64,000 nucleotides of DNA, taken from positions 3,100,001 through 3,164,000 of the forward strand of contig NZ_CP132942.1 of NCBI RefSeq assembly GCF_040359615.1, read 5' to 3'. Shown piece by piece: positions 1 to 10,300 of this stretch. This DNA comes from Tunturibacter psychrotolerans. GTDB taxonomy: Bacteria > Acidobacteriota > Terriglobia > Terriglobales > Acidobacteriaceae. The position numbers were made by a program, and so were the translations under genes. Position 1 is the stretch's first letter. Each line of letters starts with the position of its first letter. The notes below the pieces were generated by a model. It worked only from the letters and a program-made list of their open reading frames with translations. It was not told where the DNA came from and searched no databases.

Positions 1-559
1 GGCCGACGTGAACGATGTGGGGAAAGTTTGCAATGGCTTCACCGCGCGCTCCGGTCACGCCATAACGGGCTCGAACCATGTCGCCGTGCGATACCAGTTG
101 GGGGCGAACGCTATCCGGCAAAGATGCCAGAAGGCCGGCACCTTTCGCGATCGTGTCCGGATTTGATTCGATGTCCTGGCCTGCTGCCGTTACCAGCAGG
201 CCCAGAATCCAGATCGCTCCTTTGTGGGAGTTGCTTCCACCAGTTACCTGAAGCATCGCGAATTCAGCAGCGCGTCCGATGGCGGCAACCTCGGTACGCA
301 ATGCATTGCTGAATGGCATGGATTGCGCAGCCGTCGCCATATCTGCAAAGAAGGGAGCTATCGCTGACGCAGATCGCCGCATAAGATCTAACGAAAGATC
401 GGAGTGCGCTCCAGTTCCTCTTCGATCCACCAGCCCTGGCTTCGGAGTGAGTTCAGCTTCGGCGACCAGCGCCTGCCGTGCCAATTCCGCGAGATGCTCG
501 GCGGCAAACACTTCTCGAACAGGTGCGACCTGTCGAAGAATTGGAAGTACGTTTGCCAT
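1..559 (-). CDS. mdcB: Triphosphoribosyl-dephospho-CoA synthase MdcB/CitG (partial, runs off left edge)
   Basis: The first 186 codons are present; the 3' end lies outside the window. The family makes the 2'-(5''-triphosphoribosyl)-3'-dephospho-CoA precursor of the prosthetic group carried by the malonate decarboxylase acyl carrier protein. Visible family motifs are LTPKPGLVDRRGTGAHSDL near residue 40 and GGSNSHKGAIW near residue 105. The ATG overlaps the mdcA stop by one base (TAATG), so translation is probably coupled to mdcA. A CitG of a citrate lyase system is the alternative by family, but the mdcA neighbour decides for MdcB. The reading frame is open and intact to the edge. Confidence 0.9.
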   Translation of the reverse strand, partial: MANVLPILRQVAPVREVFAAEHLAELARQALVAEAELTPKPGLVDRRGTGAHSDLSLDLMRRSASAIAPFFADMATAAQSMPFSNALRTEVAAIGRAAEFAMLQVTGGSNSHKGAIWILGLLVTAAGQDIESNPDTIAKGAGLLASLPDSVRPQLVSHGDMVRARYGVTGARGEAIANFPHIVHVG

Positions 560-2235
560 TACCAGCTCCTGAACTTTGCGGGAGGTTGATACAGACCACC
601 GGACCAGGCGACCAGGTCTTCCATACTGCGGGCCGCGAGAAGGGCGCGATTTGCCTGGAGCCGCTGCACTCCAATGTCTTCCGGGTATGCAACAATGCCT
701 TTGCGACGAAGTTCAGCCGTCTCCGCGGGCTTAGCATTCAGACCAACGGGGCTAATGCCTGCAACGGCTGCTAATGCTCGACGGCGCTCCTCGATTCCTT
801 CCGTCTTATAGAGGTAAGCGATCCCTTCCTCAGTGACGACATGGCTGACATCATCGCCATAGATCATGATCGGCGTGATGGGCATGCCAGCTTTCTTTCC
901 AACTTCAACCGCATCGAGCGTTTCGACGAAGGCAGGAACTCCACCTTTGGAGAAGGTCTCCAGAGTCTGGACGACAAGTTTTCTGCCGCGAGCGTTCGGG
1001 CTCGGGTCCGTTTTGAGGTCGAGCCACGCAGGTGTCGAATGACGGCGCCCGTGGGGGTCATGTCCCATATTCGGCGCGCCCCCGAAACCGGCCAGACGGC
1101 CAGTTGTTACGGTCGATGAATTGGCATCGCCATCCATCTGCAGGGTTGCACCGATAAAGGCGTCGACCGCGTACTGTCCGGCAAGCTGGCACAACACACG
1201 GTTGGAGCGGAGACTTCCGTCACGGCCGTTAAAGAAGATATCGGGTCTGGCGCGAATGTAGTCATCCATGCCGACTTCGCTGCCAAATGAGTGGACGCTC
1301 TGGACCCAGCCGCTCTCGATGGCCGGGATAAGCGTCGGATGCGGATTGAGCGCGAAGTGCCGGCAGATTTTCCCGCGCAGTCCCAACGACTCTCCATACG
1401 TCGGCAGCAACAGTTCGATGGCCGCGGTATCGAAGCCGATGCCGTGATTGAGCGACTGGACCTGGTGCCGTTCATAGACACCACGAATGACCATCATTCC
1501 GGTAAGGATTTGAAGCTCAGTGATGTGGCGAGGGTCGCGGGTAAAGAGCGGCTCGACTGCGAAGGGTTTGTCGGCTTCCACAACAATGTCCACCCAGGAC
1601 GCTGGAATGTCTACGCGTGGGAGCTTGTCAACGATCTGGTTTACCTGGACGATAACAATCGCATCGTGAAAGGCTGCGGCCTCCACAATCACCGGCGTAT
1701 CTTCAGTGTTTGGGCCTGTAAACAGGTTTCCTTCCTGGTCAGCCTGTTCGGCGCATACCAATACGACGTTAGGGACAAGGTCAACGAGTAGTCGGGCATA
1801 AAGCTCAACATAAGTGTGAATTGCACCGATCTCGAGGACGCCATCCTCCAGAAGCTGGGCTACTCGAAGGCTCTGGGGTCCCGCAAACGCGAAGTCCACT
1901 TTCTTCGCGATACCGAGCTCAAAGAGTGTCAGATGCTCGGGCCGGCTGATGCTTGAAATGATGAGGTGAAGGTCGCGGATCTTCTTCGCATCGACCTGCA
2001 CAAGGGACCGGGACAAAAAGTCGGCTTGTTTCTGATTGTCACCCTCCATGACGATTCTGTCACCCGATGCTATGACCGACTCAAGGGCTTCAACGATCTT
2101 TTCCTGTGCTAATACTGGCCCCTTCATCCATGGCTCGACTGACTGCATGCGTCGCGCTTTCTCATCGCGACGAGTCGTCCAGGAGACCGGACGCTGCTGT
2201 TGCGTCTGCTCACTCAAGCTGAAGTTTGTTTTCAT
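559..2235 (-). CDS. mdcA: Malonate decarboxylase alpha subunit (acetyl-S-ACP:malonate ACP transferase)
   Basis: A CoA-transferase-type subunit that exchanges acetate for malonate on the ACP of the malonate decarboxylase complex. Family signatures are visible throughout: WTTRRDEKARR near the N-terminus, a central TGPNTEDTPVIVEAAAF, and GGAPNMGHDPHGRRHSTPAW in the C-terminal half. The ATG at 2235 is chosen because GGAG lies 8 bases upstream; an in-frame ATG at 2256 has a poorer site. Length (558 aa) is normal for MdcA. It sits 34 bases downstream of an ECF sigma factor gene and overlaps mdcB by one base. In known mdc operons mdcC, D, E, G and H follow; here only B is visible, and relics of G and H lie 23 kb away. 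Confidence 0.93.
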   Translation of the reverse strand: MKTNFSLSEQTQQQRPVSWTTRRDEKARRMQSVEPWMKGPVLAQEKIVEALESVIASGDRIVMEGDNQKQADFLSRSLVQVDAKKIRDLHLIISSISRPEHLTLFELGIAKKVDFAFAGPQSLRVAQLLEDGVLEIGAIHTYVELYARLLVDLVPNVVLVCAEQADQEGNLFTGPNTEDTPVIVEAAAFHDAIVIVQVNQIVDKLPRVDIPASWVDIVVEADKPFAVEPLFTRDPRHITELQILTGMMVIRGVYERHQVQSLNHGIGFDTAAIELLLPTYGESLGLRGKICRHFALNPHPTLIPAIESGWVQSVHSFGSEVGMDDYIRARPDIFFNGRDGSLRSNRVLCQLAGQYAVDAFIGATLQMDGDANSSTVTTGRLAGFGGAPNMGHDPHGRRHSTPAWLDLKTDPSPNARGRKLVVQTLETFSKGGVPAFVETLDAVEVGKKAGMPITPIMIYGDDVSHVVTEEGIAYLYKTEGIEERRRALAAVAGISPVGLNAKPAETAELRRKGIVAYPEDIGVQRLQANRALLAARSMEDLVAWSGGLYQPPAKFRSW

Positions 2236-2269
2236 GATGCGGTTCTCCACTCTCATTTGTTGACATGCC

Positions 2270-2989
2270 CTAATTTTCTAGCAAATCGGACACTCTCGCA
2301 TCCGCACTGGCTTTCCACAAGATTGATATCTCATGAACGGTCAGCAGATTGATCGTCTGATAAGACTTCAGGTTGTTATCGCGTAATAAGGTGCGCAAGG
2401 ACAACCTCGCACGCAAGAGTCGCGATTTAGCAGACGCCTTGGAAATGCCGAGAGAATCAGCTATCTCCTGCATTGAATACTCCTGCGAATATCGAAGTTC
2501 CACTGCATTTCGAAGATACGGACGCAACCGAACAATTGCTTCCCTGAGCAATTCCGATCTTTCGTGTCTCGTATAGACGCGCTCAGGATCTTCCCTGAGG
2601 TCCCGCATTTCCCATCTATCATCGGATCCGCAACAATTGTCGTCAACGTCGATCGACTGGTCATTGTTTGCGCGTTTCTTTCTCAAAATCGTAAGCGACG
2701 TGTTGATTGCGATTCTGGTGATCCACAACGAAAAACTGGATCTGCCTTCAAAACTATTCAGATGAGTAAATGCCTTAAGAAAAGAATCCTGGAGTGCATC
2801 CTCCGAATCTTCCCGGTTTCTGGTGATCCGATATGTCGTTCGCAGGATTGCACGGAAGTGACGGTCTCTGAGTTCAGCGAAGGCGTTGACATTTCCGTCT
2901 TGTGCGGCCACGACCAACCACTCGTCGCTCATCTCCTTTAAACTGTGGCTGATTACAGTTTCGTTGTTTGCCAGTATTGGTTGAGTCAT
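2270..2989 (-). CDS. RNA polymerase ECF-type sigma factor
   Basis: A sigma-70 family protein of the small ECF kind (239 aa). Region 2 is seen around residues 25-100 (DRHFRAILRTTYRITRN, EDALQDSFLKAF, SFSLWITRIAINTSL). The region 4 helix-turn-helix lies around residues 150-200 (LRNAVELRYSQEYSMQEIA, SLGISKASAKSRLLRARL). A C-terminal tail of about 35 residues follows region 4 and is unassigned. No anti-sigma gene is adjacent. It lies 34 bases upstream of mdcA on the same strand, so the two are probably cotranscribed. That is unusual for an mdc locus, which is commonly controlled by LysR or GntR regulators. Confidence 0.88.
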   Translation of the reverse strand: MTQPILANNETVISHSLKEMSDEWLVVAAQDGNVNAFAELRDRHFRAILRTTYRITRNREDSEDALQDSFLKAFTHLNSFEGRSSFSLWITRIAINTSLTILRKKRANNDQSIDVDDNCCGSDDRWEMRDLREDPERVYTRHERSELLREAIVRLRPYLRNAVELRYSQEYSMQEIADSLGISKASAKSRLLRARLSLRTLLRDNNLKSYQTINLLTVHEISILWKASADARVSDLLEN

Positions 2990-3081
2990 TGGGATCGTCC
3001 ATTCTTACGGTCTAACCGCAGGCGATAGCATCTTGGGCGCGCATGGATTGGATAGGCGTCGGGTGCATATAGTAGTCCGAA

Positions 3082-3858
3082 CTACTTCGAGACCGCACGT
3101 GCAGCATTCTCAATTACAACTGCAACTTCCTTGGGATGCGACACATAGACGCAATGGCTGGCGCCCGCGACTTCGACCGTGTGGCTATGAGCTCGCTTGG
3201 CATACCATCGTTCAAGGTCAGGGTTGATGGTTCTGTCTTTTGACGCTACCAACATCCAGCTTGGTTTGCTTCTCCACGCCGCCGTCGTGATGACTGCCTT
3301 GAAATTCTCCGCCGCGTTGAGTACCTGCGATCGCGCCATGAATGCCGCCTGCTCCGCAGAAAGATCGGCTGCAAAGTACTCACGAAACTGCGCGGGATCG
3401 AGGTACGTGAATCCATCTGGCGTCTTCTTGAGCGCACTAGACTTGCCGAGGTCACTCGGAAAGCGCTTCCCGTCGTCTCCTTCGTTTTCCCCAGCGTCTG
3501 GCATGTGCGCTGCAACGTACACCAATCCGGCAACTGATGGATCCGTGCCTGCTTCCGTAATCACGGATCCCCCATAGCTGTGGGCGACAAGGATGCTCGG
3601 TCCGTCTTGCAGCGCGAGGATCCGCTTCACGGCGGTCACATCATCGTGGAAGGACGTCTCCGGCTCTTGGGCGATGCTGACATTGAAGCCGTCCCTGACG
3701 AGAATGTTGTAGACGCCTTTCCATCCCGAACCGTCCGCCCAGGCACCGTGGACGAGGACGATGTTCTTCACTTCAGACTTCTGAGCTTGTAACTTCGGTG
3801 TGCTCGATAAGGCAGCAGCACACAACATCGTGGCGAATAGGGCAAATTTATTGACCAT
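3082..3858 (-). CDS. Secreted alpha/beta hydrolase
   Basis: A 258-residue alpha/beta hydrolase with an N-terminal signal peptide (hydrophobic FALFATMLCAAALSS, cleavage likely after LQAQ). The fold is shown by VLVHGAWADGSGW (oxyanion region), the nucleophile elbow AHSYGG near residue 95, and a late His in GASHCVY. It resembles small periplasmic esterases/hydrolases of the salicylate esterase-like group; the substrate cannot be read from sequence. GGAG stands 6 bases before the ATG. Upstream are a decayed SnoaL-like reading frame, a sigma54-type promoter and a regulator-site motif, so its expression probably depends on the adjacent sigma54 regulator. Confidence 0.85.
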   Translation of the reverse strand: MVNKFALFATMLCAAALSSTPKLQAQKSEVKNIVLVHGAWADGSGWKGVYNILVRDGFNVSIAQEPETSFHDDVTAVKRILALQDGPSILVAHSYGGSVITEAGTDPSVAGLVYVAAHMPDAGENEGDDGKRFPSDLGKSSALKKTPDGFTYLDPAQFREYFAADLSAEQAAFMARSQVLNAAENFKAVITTAAWRSKPSWMLVASKDRTINPDLERWYAKRAHSHTVEVAGASHCVYVSHPKEVAVVIENAARAVSK

Positions 3859-3901
3859 ACCTATCTCCAGTTGCTTCTTTGTTGAGTTCTGCAGCGCGTT
3901 T

Positions 3902-4042
3902 TCAAAGACTCAGACCGTCACTGCTGGTGAGGCTCTCATCCAACGGTTGCCTCTGATGCCTTACCCTTCGAAGAACGCAGCTTCCTTCGCCGTTCTCAAG
4001 TCCCTTGAAGATCTCGCGAACACTGTCTGATGTAATTGCCAT
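3902..4042 (-). pseudogene. Truncated, frameshifted SnoaL-like gene (relic)
   Basis: The first 18 residues (MAITSDSVREIFKGLENG) are identical to those of the intact SnoaL-like gene at 12014-12418, including the AAGGAGAG ribosome site. After that the sequence slips out of frame and homology fades near 3955. The remaining frame ends at 3902, leaving about 46 codons instead of 134. It lies between a sigma54 promoter (4095-4112) and the alpha/beta hydrolase. The transcript may still run through it into the hydrolase gene. Confidence 0.8.
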
Positions 4043-4094
4043 TTGAAACTCTCCTTGTCCTTTGCGATTTGTCTTCTGCGCTTTGCAATTAGAT

Positions 4095-4112
4095 AAGCAG
4101 GTATCGTGCCAA
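4095..4112 (-). promoter_or_regulatory. Sigma54 (-24/-12) promoter
   Basis: On the minus strand the sequence reads TTGGCACGATACCTGCTT, a near-consensus sigma54 element with GG and GC separated by exactly ten bases. It lies 53 bases before the start codon of the SnoaL relic and 58 bases downstream of the 22-bp motif at 4169-4190. The adjacent regulator gene carries the GAFTGA sigma54-contact motif. Confidence 0.75.
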
Positions 4113-4168
4113 TTGCTAAGTTGCTGAAAACGAGCTGGCTTCATCATCAGAGCCATGCTGCACGCTCA

Positions 4169-4190
4169 GCAAAATGACGAGCGCTCAGCA
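4169..4190 (-). promoter_or_regulatory. Putative upstream activator site, copy A
   Basis: A 22-bp motif, TGCTGAGCGCTCGTCATTTT plus GC, identical to the one at 11865-11886 and nearly identical to 10896-10917. In each case it stands 57-59 bp upstream of the GG of a -24/-12 promoter. It contains the palindrome GAGCGCTC. It is probably the binding site of the sigma54 regulator encoded at 4306-10539; that assignment is inference. Confidence 0.6.
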
Positions 4191-4305
4191 GAACGTGCGG
4201 AAACCAAAGACTGACCGGCGACGGATGGACTTACTTTTCGAGTCCAAGGATAGACAAGAGAATTTGGGGGCAGGCGCCGCTCGTCGGGAGCGAGAGCCTT
4301 TCCAA

Positions 4306-7300
4306 TTAGGACGATTGATGTTTCAGATCGTACTTGCTAATTTTCAAACGCCTGATTTTCGATTCAAGTGTTTGTCGCGGAATCCCGAGTTTGGCAGCCG
4401 CGCCTGAAGGTCCGGAAATGCGGCCATGGCAGTCAGCGAGGGCAGCTTCGATCATCCCTACTTCGCGATCTGACAGCGTCGAAAGCCCTTCGCGCGGCTG
4501 CCGAGACTCTGCCGACTCACGTTTTAGCCAGCTCTCATCAACGAAGAATGTGTCCGTTTCACCTAGAATGACCGCCCGTTCCACGACATTCTGCAATTCA
4601 CGGATATTACCTGGCCAGCCGTAGGCTGTTAACTGCTCCAGTGTTTGCCTACCGATATGTTGGATTTTCTTGCCTGCCGCCTTAGCGTAACGCCCAACGA
4701 AATATTCGACGAGCAATGGAATATCCGCCGCTCGCTCGCGGAGCGGTGGAACAACAATCGGAACAACATGGAGTCTGTAGAAAAGATCCTGGCGGAAGGT
4801 TCCAGCAGCGACGGCAGCAGGCAGATCCCGGTTCGTGGCTGCTATTAGCCGGACGTCTACCGGAATCGGATGGTTGCTTCCCACTCGCTCAAACTCGCGC
4901 TCCTGTAGCACGCGCAGGAGCGCGATCTGCGTCTCCATCGGGAGATCGCCGATTTCATCAAGGAACAGTGTCCCGCCGTCAGCGGATTCAAATCTTCCCA
5001 GACGTCTCTGCAGGGCGCCCGTGAAGGCGCCTTTCTCGTGCCCGAAAAGCTCAGAGGCAATCAGTGATTGAGGGATGGCGGCGCAGTTCACACGGACGAA
5101 GGCTCTCGCTGCACGGTTCGATCTCCGATGGAGCGCGCGCGCAATCAGTTCTTTACCTGTTCCGGTTTCGCCGAGGATGAGAACGGTCGAACCCGACGGT
5201 GCGACTTTTGCCACTTGCTTCAACACCTGGCGCATGGGTTCGCATGAACCTACAATTTCCTCAAACATCGAGAAGCGATCGATTTCTTCGCGCAACGTAA
5301 CGTTCTCGTTTTGGATGCGCTGCTCCGCCACCTTGCGATCCTCAATGTCTACTGCTGTCGCATACCAGCGCACGAGGCGTCCCTCTTCGTCGCGGAAGGG
5401 GTTATAACGAAGGAGGAACCAACGATACTTGCCGTCTTTTCCGAGAACCCGCTGTTCGGTCTCAAACGGAACACCATTTAGGAGCGCGTTTTGCCGTACT
5501 TCTTTGAACATCTCGGTGTCTTCAGGATGAACGACGCGATCGCGGAAACTTTCCGCCCGCACCTCCTCAATCGACAAACCGGTGTACTCGAGCGCTACTC
5601 GATTTGCATAGACCGGCCGGCCATTGGGACCCAAGACGACAATCACTTGCGCTATGGCATCGGCAATGTGGCGAAGTTCGTGATCATCTCGCCGGCTCTT
5701 CTCCTCCGCCTGTTTTGCTGCGGTGATATCGGTCACGGCACCTACAAATTCAAGGTTCCCAGATGAGGTCGTCAACACGCGAGCGGAAATGTGGAGGTGC
5801 TTGATTGAACCGTCCGGCATCAGCAAACGGTGTTCAAGATCAAAGTCGGCTTTTGCTTCACACGCTCGGTCGAGGGTTTGCTGCACGAGATCTTTGTCGT
5901 CGGGATGATATCGCGGCAGTATCATCTCCAGCGTAGGCTTTACCGCTCGATCGAGTTCAAAGATATTGTAGGTTTCCGCCGACCAGTAGATTTCTCCGCT
6001 GGCCACTCTCCAGCCGAAGCTGCCAGTGTGGCTTATGCTCTGCCCTTCAGTGAGGAAAGCTTCGCTGCGTTGCAGATCTGAATAGAGGCTGGCGTTCTCG
6101 AGCGAAATTGCGGCTTGTGAAGCCAGGAACTGCAGCACGGCAACCCGGTCCGGCGTGAAGGCGCACGCAGTCAGATTGTTCTCCAGATAGAGTGCGCCGA
6201 CAAGCTGCGCCCGCTCGACGATGGGCAGGCAGAAGATGGACCTGGAGCGCTTCTGCCGCACATATTCGTCCTTTGAATACACCTCGTCGGCCGAAGCATC
6301 ATCCAGAAGCACGCTCTCCTGCGTCCGGATCACGTAATGCAGCGCGGATTGAGGGAGATCAGACGGTGTAACCTGCTCCTGGCGAACGACCAGCTCGATC
6401 CTGCCCGGACCAGTAGTGGCTTCGGCTTCTATCCACGGCTCGCGGTCCCGAATCAGGATCAACAAACCCCGCTCGGCCCCGGCATGCTCCACCGCGATTC
6501 GCACGAGCTTCTCGATGAGACTGGAGAGGACCATCTCACTCGAAAGTGCCTGCGAAGCTTTAACCACAGTCTCGACGTCGAGTTGCCCTGCCAGTGGCGC
6601 AATCGCGGTCGAGGAGGTGTGAGTCCGTTCGTCGCGAAGGCGCGGGTAGAGTTCGTCGAGTTGCTTTACTTTTCCGTCGGCTCCCCAACGCGCATAGAGA
6701 GACCGAGCCTCCTTCAAATACGCCTTTGCGACCTTCTCCAATCCCCGGGCTCGATAGAAACCCGCTGCCAATTCGTTAGCGAGCGCTTCGTTGTGAACAA
6801 AACTATTCGCTTGTGCGGAGCGGATGGCATCTTCGTAAAGTTTTTCGGCGTCGAGCGTGCGGCCTTCGATGCGCGCAATTTCCGCCCCCACCAGAGCGGC
6901 GCGGTTTTCGAAATTCTCCGGGCAGTTTTCCGCCCATATTTGGAGGTGTTTGTAGTGAGCTTCGAGAGCATCGTAATGCTCCCGGCTTTGGCACGCCGTT
7001 GCGGAATCGCAGAACGCTGCACGGGCAAGCGCGCTGTAAAATTCATACTCTGCCGGCGCAAAATTCGGTAATGTCGCAAGCAGCGGGCGGGCCTTCAATG
7101 AGGCCTCGATGGCAGAAGCAAAGTCACCGGCAAAGAAGTGGGCTTGTAGCTTTCGGACCCAGTACCCCCAACGGGCCGCCGGCGGGTAGCTCTCCAGACG
7201 ACGCTCGAACCCTATTTCGTCGAACTCTGCATGCTCAAAGGAACCGAATTTTGTCGTCAGGCCCCTGAGCGTTCGGATAAGACAGAGCTGCAGATTAGCC

Positions 7301-10300
7301 ATGTCAGCGGCGAAACAGATCTTCGCCTTCTGTGCAAAGCGAAGGCCATTCTCGACTTCCCTTTGCACTTCAGCGAGCGGATCTCCCGTCGCGATAAGCA
7401 GGGTGTTCAGGCTGATACGGCTGTACGCTGCGTAGGTGAGGTCGCCGATTGTCTTTGCAATCTCGAAGGCTTGACGCGTCACATTACAGCAAGCCGAGAG
7501 ATGCTGCATCCATGGCATGATGCCATTTGCGAAAGCGGCATAGGTCGCAGCCTGGAAGCGCTTCAAACCACGCTTTTCAACCAGATCATAGCCGAGCTGA
7601 CCGAATCGAAGTGCATTCTTGTAGTCGCCGAACCTATGCCCCGCTACGAAGCTAAGCCAAACATAGTGGACGCACGAACCGTCGTTGTTGCCGTGCTCGA
7701 TGCTGAGACTAACCGCCCCACAGACGACCAGGGCAAAAAGATTCGTATCCGTAAACACTGCAGAGCTCAATACCTTCGTCAGAACATCCAGAGTCGCGAT
7801 AGATGTGGGGTCGCTCATTAGCGGGAAATCAATGACCTCCTCGATGGCGCGGCTTCCGAGTTTTGACCAGGTCCGCTCGTATTCGCTTCGTACTTGTTCC
7901 TCCGTTGGATGGAGCGGCCAGTCGATACCGACATGGCGCAGGTAGTCGAGGCCGATAGCGATTGCACGGTTCGTCTGAGAGATCGCCATATAAACATCGA
8001 TACCCAGACACGTGGCCATCGCTAGTTCGACGGTATTTGAGGCACGCGATCGAAGCATTTCCACGCGCTTGGCCGCGATGGCCAGCTCGCCAGTCAGGAA
8101 CTCGCATTCGGCCCGCTGCAATTCCAGTTGGAAAATCAGATCGTGGTCGCGCTTCCAGGCCGCATCCGCCAAAAGCGCTTGGCCAGCGACGAAATACTGA
8201 AGAGCTGAGGCGTAGGCGGTAGACCCCTTGGCCCGTTTGCCGGCGATCAGGTTCAACTCAGCAACCTGGAAACGCTCCTCTTCTGAAACGATGAGCTCAG
8301 CTCCGCGATTCAACTGATTGACGATCTCGAATACGGCCTCCTCACGCTTTTCAGGCGGGGTGTGCGCATGGAGCAATCGCCCGATTCGTAGATGTGCTTC
8401 AGCGCGGGCTTCTTCCGCAATAAGCGAATAGGCTGCTTCCTGTATGCGGTCGTGCGCAAACCGGTAAGAGTTCTCCGAGCGGACAATCAGCTCCTGGTGG
8501 AGAGCCTCCCATAGTTCCGCTTCGGTCTCTTGCTCGGACGCCTCAAGAACAGCAGAAAGTGTGGCGGCTTCGGCGCTGTTTCCAATGCAGGCAAATTGCT
8601 GCAGGGCCTTTTGAATTGCAACTGGAAGCCGGTTCAGTTTTGCAACCATAAGGTCTACAACGTTGTCGGTATAACCCTTAGCCCGAATGGCATCCAGATC
8701 CCAGCGCCATCGGGCATCTCTATGGTCGAAAGTGATGAGCCCCTCTTCAACCAGGGCATGGATAAACTGACGGACAAAAAACGGGTTGCCGGAAGTCTTC
8801 TCGTGCAAGAGTTGCGCCAGCAACAGCGCAGGCTGCGATTCACAATGGAGGGCATCTGCAATCAAGTGTGCCAAATCGGCGGGGCTCAGCGGCGTCAGAC
8901 GGATCTCCTGCTCAGCGGCTCCGGCTTGACGGATTGCTGACAGCTTCCGCATCAGCGGATGCTCCGAGTCGACCTCGTTGTCTCGATAAGCGCCGACCAC
9001 GAGAAGGCGTGCCAGATCCTGCTGGACCAGCAAATCCTCTAGAAAGTCGAGTGTTGCCACGTCAAGCCATTGCAAATCGTCGAGAAACAGGACCAGCGGA
9101 TGTTCAGGGCGCGCGAAAACGCTGATAAACCGCCGAAATGCAAGATAGGAGCGAGTTTTCGCGTCTTGAGGCGGTAAAGCGGCAACAGGCGACTGCTCTC
9201 CGATGATTAGCTTCAATTCAGGGACGAGATCGATAAGGAGCGATCCATTCGGACTTAACGCCAATAGAAGGTCATCCCGCCATTTGCTCAGCTGGCCTTC
9301 AGGCTTACTCATCAGTGGGCGCAAAAGGCTCTGGAAAGCTTGCGCTACAGTTGCGTAAGGAATATCGCGCTTGTACTGGTCGAACTTACCCGACGCAAAT
9401 AAGCCACGCGGCGGAACAAGGAATTTGCGAAGTTCATTGACAACAGCGGATTTGCCAATGCCAGAGTATCCGGAGACAAGAACCAATTCCGGCCTTCCGC
9501 CGGCAACAACACGCTCGAACGCCGCAAGCAGAGCATTGACCTCGCGCTCCCTCCCGTAAAGCTTCTCGGGTATCAGCAACTGGTTTGGGACATCGTGTGT
9601 CCCCAGCTGGAACGGTTCAATGCACCCTCTTGATTCCCATTCCCCGAAGCACTTTTGAAGATCGGCCTCAACGCCTAAAGCGGTCTGATAACGGTCCTCG
9701 GCGTTCTTGGCCAGGAGCTTCATAACGATCGCAGACAATGGCTCGGGCACTGCAGCGCGATCCCGAGGCGGTGTCGGCCGGCGTGCAATGTGGCAGTGGA
9801 CCCATTCCAGGGGGTCGGCTGCGTCAAATGGCAGTGCGCCGGTGAGCATCAGATACAAGGTGACTCCCAGGGAGTAAAAATCGCTTCGGGCATCGACCGA
9901 ACGGTTCATGCGGCCGGTCTGCTCGGGTGCCATGTAGGCCAGCGTGCCGGAAATAATCTCCGGCGGTGCGGGCGGCTGGAGCTCGCGGGGCAACCGCGAT
10001 GCAACTCCGAAGCCAGTAAGCCATACGCAGTCGGCGTCGTCGACGAGCACGTTTTCAGGCTTGATGTCCTTATGTATGAGTCCGTGCCGATGGACTTGGC
10101 AGAGCGCCGCCGTCAAGCCGATCGCGATGCGCAGGGCGCGGGTCAGATCGAGCGGTTGTCCCTGGCCTCGCTCAAGAATCAGATCCAGAGGATCACCGCC
10201 AGGGTCTTTGAGTACGAGGATCGCTCGCCCTTCGTGACGAGTGAGCGCCAGAGGCTTGGCTGCCCATGCGGAATCGACTTCGCCTGCGAGCGAGTATTCG

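Noticed and set aside
6337..7071. 244-codon plus-strand frame
   Set aside because: Lies wholly antisense to the helical region of the sigma54 regulator and shows no domain.
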